In this document: positions 1-5,108 of the stretch, one piece after another
Numbering within the stretch: the stretch's first letter is position 1
Layout of the letters: every line of letters starts with the position of its first letter
Source: Patescibacteria group bacterium
GTDB lineage: Bacteria > Patescibacteriota > Microgenomatia > Levybacterales > UBA12049
Reading direction: 5' to 3'
Assembly: GCA_018900295.1 (NCBI GenBank)
Contig: JAHIGH010000120.1
Coordinates: 1-6,080 of the forward strand
Length of the DNA stretch: 6,080 nucleotides
Notes under the pieces: generated by a model
Told to the model about the DNA's origin: nothing
Seen by the model: the letters and a program-made list of their open reading frames with translations, nothing else
Databases searched by the model: none
Position numbers and translations under genes: made by a program

Positions 1-225
1 GAAGAAGGGCTTTTTCCCCACAGCCGGAGCCTTATGGACAAATCCCAACTTGAAGAGGAGCGCCGTCTCTGTTATGTCGGTATGACCAGGGCAAAAGAGA
101 GACTATTTTTGACTCACGCCCGCCGGAGATTATTTTTCGGCACTCGCGCTGCGAATACCGTATCGCGCTTTGTGCTGGAACTCCCCGAACACCTGATAAT
201 AAAAAAAGAAGCGGTAAGCTACTAG
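1..225 (+). CDS. UvrD/PcrA-type SF1 DNA helicase, C-terminal fragment
   Basis: This is the last 74 residues of an ATP-dependent 3'-5' DNA helicase of the UvrD/Rep/PcrA family, which unwinds DNA in repair and replication restart; the start lies off the left edge. The fragment opens with EEGLFPHSRSL, the conserved stretch just before motif VI. Motif VI follows as EEERRLCYVGMTRAKERL, with the arginine of GMTRA in the position that contacts ATP. Next come the usual RRLFFG segment and a VSRFVLELPEHL segment matching the family's 'PSRFL-E-P' end. The protein stops about ten residues later, so it lacks the long C-terminal extension of PcrA. The frame is open from base 1 and ends at TAG. The family call is firm; which paralogue it is cannot be told from this piece. 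Confidence 0.93.
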   Translation, partial: EEGLFPHSRSLMDKSQLEEERRLCYVGMTRAKERLFLTHARRRLFFGTRAANTVSRFVLELPEHLIIKKEAVSY

Positions 226-239
226 TTTATATTACATAC

Positions 240-297
240 TGTCATTCCCGCTCGACGGTTCGCAGAACCTAGTCCCCTTGTGGGGGACGCGGGCGAC
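240..297. repeat. GTCATTCC-type palindromic element (intergenic)
   Basis: Imperfect inverted-repeat element starting 15 bases after the helicase stop codon. The outer arms are GTCATTCCCGC (241-251) and GCGGGCGAC (289-297), which pair apart from two extra bases. Inside is a perfect 6-bp hairpin, GTCCCC (272-277) with GGGGAC (283-288) and a 5-base loop. It begins with the same GTCATTCC word as the element inside the FemA/FemB gene at 5425-5485, so it is probably a diverged member of that broad family of dispersed palindromes. No T-tract follows the hairpin, so an intrinsic terminator is not supported, although a role in 3'-end protection of the helicase mRNA is possible. Confidence 0.6.
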
Positions 298-310
298 ACC
301 AACCATTCAA

Positions 311-346
311 TTCCCTCCTTTTTTAAAGGAGGGTTAGGGTGGATTT
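311..346 (+). repeat. Minimal CCCTCC/GGAGGG palindromic element, copy 1
   Basis: Single-hairpin member of the main repeat family. A perfect 9-bp stem, CCCTCCTTT (313-321) with AAAGGAGGG (325-333) and a TTT loop, is followed by the G-rich tail TTAGGGTGGATTT. It is nearly the same as the exact copies at 4552-4586 and 5039-5073, differing in the loop and in one tail base. It lies between the restriction-modification promoter and the helicase gene and carries no internal 30-base array. Confidence 0.85.
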
Positions 347-351
347 CACAG

Positions 352-381
352 TTCGCAAAACTTATAAAATCAAGCTATAAT
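352..381 (+). promoter_or_regulatory. Putative sigma-70-type promoter for the restriction-modification gene
   Basis: A perfect -10 box TATAAT lies at 376-381. Eighteen bases upstream is TTCGCA (352-357), matching four of six bases of the -35 consensus. Transcription would be expected to begin near 388, about two bases before the GTG start codon at 390, giving a leaderless or nearly leaderless mRNA. That fits the lack of a Shine-Dalgarno sequence in front of this gene. The -10 box is convincing; the -35 box is weaker. Confidence 0.5.
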
Positions 382-389
382 AACGAGCA

Positions 390-3300
390 GTGGTTCAAGA
401 ATATATCAATCAATTATTATTAGAACTTGCTACCGGAAATGCGCTTGAGCATAGTTACCGTCCTGCTCTTAAAACACTTTTTGAATCAGTTGATCCGACA
501 GTTCGGGCATTAAATGAACCCAGTAGGTCCGCGCATGGAGCGCCTGATTTTGCATTTTATAAAGGTACAAATAGCAATTTGGTTTTGGGCTATGTAGAAA
601 CGAAAGATTTAAATGTTGATTTAGACCAAGTTGAAAAAACAGAGCAACTCAAGCGCTATCTTGGTTACGCCAATTTAATTTTGACCAACTATATCGAATT
701 CCGCTTTTTCAGAAACGGAAATAAGTACCAAACTGTTACTATTGCCAGAACACAAAACTCGGTTATCGCTCCGATAGAAGAAAACTATCCACTGCTGGAA
801 CGTGAACTGAAAGCGTTTTTAGAGGGTAAACCTGAAACAATCACCAATGCACAAAGACTTGCTGAAATTATGGGAGGCAAAGCCGCCCGCGTGAAAGATA
901 ACGTCATACAGTATTTAAAGAAAGATGATGATAAGAATCATGAATTGTTAAGAATCTTTAAAATTATGCAGGAGTTACTGATAAAAGATTTGACAGTTGA
1001 TAAATTTGCAGATATGTATGCTCAAACTCTTGTTTATGGATTATTTATCGCAAGATACTATGATGAAACTCCTGAAAATTTCACTCGTGGAGAAGCGCGT
1101 GATCTCATCCCCGCGTCAAATCCGTTTTTGCAACATTTTTTTGATCATATTGCCGGTGCAACTTTCGATAGGAGACTCACTTATATCGTAGATGAATTAT
1201 GTGACACATTCTCCGTTTCAGCTGTAGCCGAGATTGTAACTCAACATTATAACTTGTTTGGAGAAGTAATAGATAAAGATCCTGTAATTCATTTTTACGA
1301 GGATTTTCTTAAAGAATATGATCCGCTACTTCGGAAAAATATGGGAGCGTATTACACCCCCGTACCTGTAGTTCAATTTATAATACACGCTGTTGACGAT
1401 ATTTTAAAAAGCGAATTTGATCTTCCCCAAGGATTGGCTGACACGACAAAAATCGAACGGAAAATCATGCTGCAAGGTACGAAAGCAAAACAGACTCTTC
1501 ATAAAGTGCAAATCCTTGACCCCGCTGTCGGAACCGCAACCTTTCTTAATGAAACCGTCAAATTTATTTATAAAAAATTCAAGAACCAGGAAGGGTTATG
1601 GGAAAGTTATGTTGAGAAGGAATTATTACCACGACTGCATGGTTTTGAACTAATGATGGCTCCTTATACTATCGCCCATCTCAAACTTGCCATGACTTTT
1701 AGAGAAACAGGTATCAATCACTTTGACCGGAGACTGGGTGTATATTTGACTAATTCTCTTGAAGAGGGAATTAAAGTAGGTGAAGATTTATTTAGCTTTG
1801 GGCTTGCGGAAGTAATTAGTAAAGAGGCCAAAGCAGCGAGTGTTATAAAGCATGAAACTCCTATTATGGTGGTGATCGGAAATCCTCCGTATAGCGGCGA
1901 AAGCTTTAATAAGGGAGCCTTCGCAATGAAGCTTGTCGAAAAATATAAATATGAGCCGGGCGGGATAGAAAAATTGAAAGAAAGAAATCCAAAATGGATT
2001 AATGATGACTATGTCAAATTTATTGCTTTTGCGCAAGATTTAATTTCAAAAACGAGTGAAGGAATTGTCGCCATGATTACAAATCATGGATATATAGACA
2101 ATCCAACTTTTCGAGGAATGCGCTGGCAATTAACTAAAACTTTTTCATCAATTTATATACTCGATCTTCATGGCAACGCGAAGAAAAAAGAAGCGGCGCC
2201 TGATGGAGGAGTAGACAAAAATGTTTTTGATATCCAGCAAGGAGTGGCAATCATCGTCGCCGTGAAGCATAAAACCAAACGCAAAGAATTAGCTGACGTA
2301 TATAAATCGGATATTTGGGGAACTCGTAAACATAAGTTTGATTTTCTTTTTGGGAATACGCTTGAGAAAATAAAATGGGAAAAGATCCGACTCAATGAAC
2401 CCAGCTATTATTTTTTAAACAAAGATGAAAAGCTAGAGACGGAGTATAAAAAAGGAATAAAGATCAATGAACTATTTCCTGTAAATGGTATTGGAATAAC
2501 AACCGCTCATGATAATTTAGTTATAGGCGATGATACAAGAGTGCTAATAAACAAAGCACAGTTGTTTATAAATTTTGTAGGATCAAACGCAGAACTATGT
2601 AGAAAATTAGAAATAAGAGAAAAGCCAGGGTGGAATATTACTAAAGCAAGAGAGGTATTATCAAAAGAGAATAATTTTGAAAAATTTATTACTCCAATAA
2701 ATTATAGACCATTTGATATCAAAAATTGTTTTTATCATGAAAATTTAGTATGGCGCACTGTAAGCAAAATAATGGGCCATTTTTTAATAAAACAAAATTT
2801 AGGTATTGTTACTTGTAGGCAATCTTCTGTAAATACGAATTGGACATTGTTAAATATTACTAACAAAATTGTTGACGAATCGTTTGTATCAAATAGATCA
2901 AAAGAAAGAGGGTATGTTTTTCCACTTTATCTTTATGAAAGTGATGAGCAGAATAACTTGATGGATTTAAATTGTCGGAGACCAAATATAAATTTGAGTT
3001 TAGTAAAACAATTAATTACTAACATTGGAGAATATGCTTGGATGGATGACCATGAAATCCTCCCTAGCCCTCCTTTAAAAAAGGAGGGCATTCCTCTCTC
3101 CTCTATTAATGAACACCACCAATCCCCTCCCTTTTCTAAAGCACAACATCAGTCCCCTCCCTTTTCTAAAGGGAGGCTGGGAGGGATTTTAAATACAGTC
3201 AGCCCTCTTGATATTCTGGATTACGTATATGCGGTTTTACATTCTCCATCATACCGCGAAAAATATAAGGACTTTCTCAAATCCGATTTCCCCCGCGTGC

Positions 3301-3665
3301 CGGTGGCGAAGGATAGAGATAGCTTTTGGAAATTGGTCGCGCTGGGCGGAAGACTGCGCAGGCTTCATTTGATGGAAGATCCGGATCTTCAAAAACCAAC
3401 CACCACTTATCCGATAAGAGGCGATAACCTTATTGAAAAAGTTGAGCTTCGAGGAGACAGGGTTTTTATAAACGACTTACAATTTTTCGGAGATATTCCA
3501 AAAGAAGCCTGGGGATTCTACATCGGCGGCTATCAACCCGCCCAAAAATGGCTCAAAGACCGCAAAGGCAAAAAACTAGCTTACGAAGATATCGTGCATT
3601 ATCAGAAAATAATAACCGTCATTGAAAAAACTATCGTAATTCAAAAAAATATTGACGTGACATAA
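390..3665 (+). CDS. Single-chain restriction-modification enzyme, type ISP-related (nuclease + N6-adenine methylase + specificity domain)
   Basis: A 1,091-residue enzyme that should both cut unmodified foreign DNA and methylate adenine in the host copy of its site. The N-terminal ~150 residues look like a PD-(D/E)XK nuclease: APDF (D53) followed by YVETK (E70, K72). A helical stretch leads to the methylase: GAYYTP (319-324), S-adenosylmethionine motif I DPAVGTATF (377-385) and catalytic motif IV NPPY (498-501). The rest resembles the type ISP specificity region, with DYVYAVLHSPSYREKY from 944 and GGYQPAQKWLKDRKGK from 1046. Type ISP enzymes such as LlaBIII are about 1,500-1,600 residues and carry an SF2 helicase; none is seen here, so it may act like a type IIG/IIL enzyme. 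The GTG start is the only start codon before the upstream in-frame stop at 381 is met, and it lacks a clear ribosome-binding site. Residues 889-934 are encoded by an inserted repeat element. The domain call is strong; the nuclease motif assignment is by eye. Confidence 0.88.
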   Translation: MVQEYINQLLLELATGNALEHSYRPALKTLFESVDPTVRALNEPSRSAHGAPDFAFYKGTNSNLVLGYVETKDLNVDLDQVEKTEQLKRYLGYANLILTNYIEFRFFRNGNKYQTVTIARTQNSVIAPIEENYPLLERELKAFLEGKPETITNAQRLAEIMGGKAARVKDNVIQYLKKDDDKNHELLRIFKIMQELLIKDLTVDKFADMYAQTLVYGLFIARYYDETPENFTRGEARDLIPASNPFLQHFFDHIAGATFDRRLTYIVDELCDTFSVSAVAEIVTQHYNLFGEVIDKDPVIHFYEDFLKEYDPLLRKNMGAYYTPVPVVQFIIHAVDDILKSEFDLPQGLADTTKIERKIMLQGTKAKQTLHKVQILDPAVGTATFLNETVKFIYKKFKNQEGLWESYVEKELLPRLHGFELMMAPYTIAHLKLAMTFRETGINHFDRRLGVYLTNSLEEGIKVGEDLFSFGLAEVISKEAKAASVIKHETPIMVVIGNPPYSGESFNKGAFAMKLVEKYKYEPGGIEKLKERNPKWINDDYVKFIAFAQDLISKTSEGIVAMITNHGYIDNPTFRGMRWQLTKTFSSIYILDLHGNAKKKEAAPDGGVDKNVFDIQQGVAIIVAVKHKTKRKELADVYKSDIWGTRKHKFDFLFGNTLEKIKWEKIRLNEPSYYFLNKDEKLETEYKKGIKINELFPVNGIGITTAHDNLVIGDDTRVLINKAQLFINFVGSNAELCRKLEIREKPGWNITKAREVLSKENNFEKFITPINYRPFDIKNCFYHENLVWRTVSKIMGHFLIKQNLGIVTCRQSSVNTNWTLLNITNKIVDESFVSNRSKERGYVFPLYLYESDEQNNLMDLNCRRPNINLSLVKQLITNIGEYAWMDDHEILPSPPLKKEGIPLSSINEHHQSPPFSKAQHQSPPFSKGRLGGILNTVSPLDILDYVYAVLHSPSYREKYKDFLKSDFPRVPVAKDRDSFWKLVALGGRLRRLHLMEDPDLQKPTTTYPIRGDNLIEKVELRGDRVFINDLQFFGDIPKEAWGFYIGGYQPAQKWLKDRKGKKLAYEDIVHYQKIITVIEKTIVIQKNIDVT
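3055..3190. repeat. Palindromic element with internal 30-base array, inserted in frame in the restriction-modification gene
   Basis: The left end (3055-3090) is an inverted copy of the family end, AAATCCTCCCTAGCCCTCC then a hairpin. The right end (about 3151-3190) is a forward copy, with stem CCTCCCTTT (3156-3164) and AAAGGGAGG (3168-3176) and tail CTGGGAGGGATTTT. Between them are units of exactly 30 bases starting at 3091, 3121 and 3151. The last two share the word TCCCCTCCCTTTTCTAAAG, and the first is diverged. The element is read as 46 residues (889-934 of the protein) containing the 10-residue repeats QSPPFSKAQH and QSPPFSKGRL. It has no stop in the reading frame and sits just before the conserved DYVYAVLHSP segment. 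Confidence 0.88.
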
Positions 3666-3688
3666 GGCAAAGATAAAGTAAATAATAT

Positions 3689-4258
3689 ATGAAGTACTAT
3701 CGTTTTTTCACAGAGGAAGAACATAGAAAGGAATTCATTAATGGAAATGTGAGGTTTGGAAACCTCAATTTTTATAAAAATTGCAAAGATGTTACAAGAA
3801 AAGATAAAGATGAAGGTAAAACCATATGGAAACGCAAACTTGGATCAAACGATGTATTAAGTACTGGAGAAGGATTAGGTACGTTTTTTATTGTTTCAAT
3901 TTGCGACGAAAATGTTGATTTTAAAAAAATGCTAGAAAAAGGCTATGTATGCGCTGCCAAAATACATGACATACAAAAACTTCACGAATTATTAAATAAA
4001 CATTATACATTTGACTGGAAGATAGGAGATATAAGATTTGTAAAAGTAGAATACAATAGAGGAAATGATCCGCGTGTAAGCAAAGATCATCCCTCGGTTT
4101 ATAGAAATGTGCATTATTTACAAAAATCAAATGAGGATGCGTATCAACATGAATGGAGACTTGTGATGAAATCTGAACCTGGCACAAACGACGAAAAAGA
4201 ATTTACTAAAATAAAGATTGGTAATATTAAAGATATTGTTTCAACTGAAGATTTTTGA
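3689..4258 (+). CDS. Unrecognised protein, possibly DUF2971-like, downstream of the restriction-modification gene
   Basis: A 189-residue soluble-looking protein with no signal peptide or membrane segment. I do not recognise a characterised family. Visible landmarks are YYRFF near the N-terminus, GNVRFGNLNFYK (19-30), the charged block TRKDKDEG (36-43, with R37, D39, D41, E42) and HEWRLV (154-159) near the C-terminus. The combination of an N-terminal 'YRF' and a late 'E-WR' recalls the loosely defined DUF2971 family, but this is only a resemblance. It begins 23 bases after the restriction-modification stop codon with no promoter between them, so it is probably co-transcribed and could be an accessory or independent defence gene. 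The Shine-Dalgarno signal is poor: AAGG lies about 21 bases upstream of the ATG. The frame is open throughout and ends at TGA. The gene is likely real; its function is unknown. Confidence 0.72.
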   Translation: MKYYRFFTEEEHRKEFINGNVRFGNLNFYKNCKDVTRKDKDEGKTIWKRKLGSNDVLSTGEGLGTFFIVSICDENVDFKKMLEKGYVCAAKIHDIQKLHELLNKHYTFDWKIGDIRFVKVEYNRGNDPRVSKDHPSVYRNVHYLQKSNEDAYQHEWRLVMKSEPGTNDEKEFTKIKIGNIKDIVSTEDF

Positions 4259-4314
4259 GGTATTTGAAAACAAATATATTTTGTGTTGATATTATTTATA
4301 TAGTTAGAGAGTTT

Positions 4315-4586
4315 AAATCCCTCCCAACCTCCCTTTAAAAAAGGGAGGAGGCAGATGTTGTGCTTTTAGGAAAAAGAGGTGACAATGAAGAACATTTTAA
4401 CAAAGGAAGGAAACAGGTGTGGATATTAGAAAAGGGAGGAGAGCGTGGCGAGTTGTTAGAAAAGGGAGGAAAAGTATGACTATTTTAGGAAAAAGTGAGG
4501 AGAATTGACTTAGATTCCCTCCTTTTTAATGGATCAAGTCCAAGCTAATTTTCCCTCCTTTTCTAAAGGAGGGTCAGGGTGGATTT
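4315..4586. repeat. Palindromic element A with internal ~30-base array
   Basis: This fills the 334-base gap between the unknown gene and the DUF559 gene. The left end (4315-4350) is inverted, with stem CCTCCCTTT (4328-4336) and AAAGGGAGG (4340-4348). Rightward run six units beginning with TTA at 4335, 4366, 4397, 4426, 4456 and 4485, a spacing of 29-31 bases. Each unit reads roughly TTARNAAARGGAGGA followed by about 15 variable bases. A diverged forward half-copy, TTCCCTCCTTTTT, lies at 4515-4527. The right end is the forward hairpin CCCTCCTTT (4553-4561) with AAAGGAGGG (4565-4573), then the tail TCAGGGTGGATTT. No coding frame or RNA gene was recognised in this stretch. Confidence 0.87.
4577..4582 (+). 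promoter_or_regulatory. Possible weak ribosome-binding site donated by element A
   Basis: GGGTGG in the tail of the palindromic element lies 10 bases before the ATG of the DUF559 gene and matches GGAGG with one mismatch. The better Shine-Dalgarno match, AAAGGAGGG (4565-4573), is 19 bases away and locked in a hairpin. If the weaker site is used, the repeat supplies the translation signal of the nuclease gene. Evidence is spacing and similarity only. Confidence 0.3.
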
Positions 4587-4592
4587 CTTTTT

Positions 4593-4964
4593 ATGACAAT
4601 ATACTACAATCCCAAACTCAAAAATTATTCGAGAAAGCTCAGGTCTCAAATGACTGATGCGGAGTTAAAATTTTGGAGTATTGCAAGAAAGAGGCAAATT
4701 GAAAATATCCAGTTTTTAAGGCAAAGGCCAATCGGAAAATATATTGTTGATTTTGTCAGTCTAAGTCACAAAATAATTATTGAAATTGACGGAAGTCAAC
4801 ATTATGAAGAAAATCATAAAATTAAAGATCAACAAAGAGATCTCCTTCTAAACAAACTTGGATATATTATTGTTAGATTTAATGATAATGAGGTGTTATC
4901 TAATATCGAAGGAGTTAGAGAAGAATTATATCGGAAAATTAAATCCCTCCCAGCCTCCCTTTAA
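4593..4964 (+). CDS. DUF559 family endonuclease-like protein (Vsr-like fold)
   Basis: A 123-residue protein of the DUF559 family, small proteins with a Vsr-like, PD-(D/E)XK-class nuclease fold; their natural role is not established. Family landmarks are NPKLKNYSRKLRSQMTDAE (6-24), the RQRPIGKYIVDF core (43-54, D53) and IIIEIDGSQHY (61-71, with E64, D66 and H70 as likely metal-site residues). RFNDNEVLSNI (100-110) follows, and the length is normal for the family. It begins 7 bases after the end of one palindromic element. Its last seven residues (KSLPASL) and TAA stop are encoded by the next element, so its original C-terminus may have been replaced. ATG at 4593 is chosen because it gives the family's usual start, 'MTI-YNPKLK'. 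There is no strong ribosome-binding site. Its catalytic residues appear intact, so it may be active on the flanking repeats, but that is inference. Confidence 0.9.
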   Translation: MTIYYNPKLKNYSRKLRSQMTDAELKFWSIARKRQIENIQFLRQRPIGKYIVDFVSLSHKIIIEIDGSQHYEENHKIKDQQRDLLLNKLGYIIVRFNDNEVLSNIEGVREELYRKIKSLPASL

Positions 4965-5073
4965 CAAAGGGAGGAGATCAAGGAGCGGGTTTTAACAAAA
5001 GGAGGAGGTATTCGTTGATGCTTTAGGAAAGAGAAGAGTCCCTCCTTTTCTAAAGGAGGGTCAGGGTGGATTT
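4941..5073. repeat. Palindromic element B with internal ~31-base array
   Basis: The left inverted end starts at 4941 inside the DUF559 gene and has the stem CCTCCCTTT (4954-4962) with AAAGGGAGG (4966-4974). Array units begin with TTA at 4961, 4992 and 5023, exactly 31 bases apart. The second unit is TTAACAAAAGGAGGAGG and the third TTAGGAAAGAGAAGAG. The right end (5039-5073) is identical to 4552-4586 and has the stem CCCTCCTTT (5040-5048) with AAAGGAGGG (5052-5060). The element spans the gap between the nuclease gene and the FemA/FemB gene. Only 35 bases remain before the latter's ATG, holding AGGGGG at 5085-5090, too far (18 bases) for a good ribosome-binding site. Confidence 0.87.
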
Positions 5074-5108
5074 GAGAAAAAAGTAGGGGGATAAAAATAT
5101 ATAAAAAA

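Larger units (their letters stand above)
4315..5073 (+). mobile_element. Putative composite palindromic element carrying a DUF559 nuclease gene
   Basis: Two large palindromic elements (4315-4586 and 4941-5073) flank the 372-base nuclease gene with almost no other DNA between. Both have the same layout: an inverted end beginning AAATCCCTCCC, an internal ~30-base array and a forward end finishing AGGGTGGATTT. The forward ends (4552-4586 and 5039-5073) are identical over 35 bases, and the inverted ends (4315-4350 and 4941-4976) differ at two of 36 positions. The nuclease could therefore belong to a mobile unit either bounded by 4315 and 5073 or repeated as a 487-base module. No target-site duplication could be identified, so the outer limits and mobility are inferences. 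Confidence 0.45.

Noticed and set aside
1788..2395. Open frames on the minus strand opposite the methylase region
   Set aside because: They overlap the strongly conserved methylase coding frame, have no recognisable motifs and look like chance open frames. The same applies to minus-strand frames at 3921-4187 and 5426-5698 and plus-strand alternatives at 997-1191 and 1417-1653.
4328..4348. Intrinsic transcription terminator after the unknown gene
   Set aside because: The hairpin is good, but neither strand has a T-run directly after the stem. The same holds for the hairpins at 272-288, 313-333, 4954-4974 and 5040-5060.
4335..4513. CRISPR array
   Set aside because: The period of about 30 bases arises from ~15-base, imperfect purine-rich blocks with related 'spacers'. 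There is no constant repeat of 23 bases or more, no unique spacers of 30 bases or more and no cas gene nearby.
4505..4532. Promoter for the DUF559 gene (TTGACT at 4505-4510)
   Set aside because: No acceptable -10 box lies 16-18 bases downstream; the nearest candidates (TTTAAT, TAATGG) are at the wrong distance or too weak.
4315..5073. Classical insertion sequence
   Set aside because: There is no DDE, HUH or serine/tyrosine recombinase gene; the only protein is a DUF559 nuclease-like one, and no target duplication could be seen.
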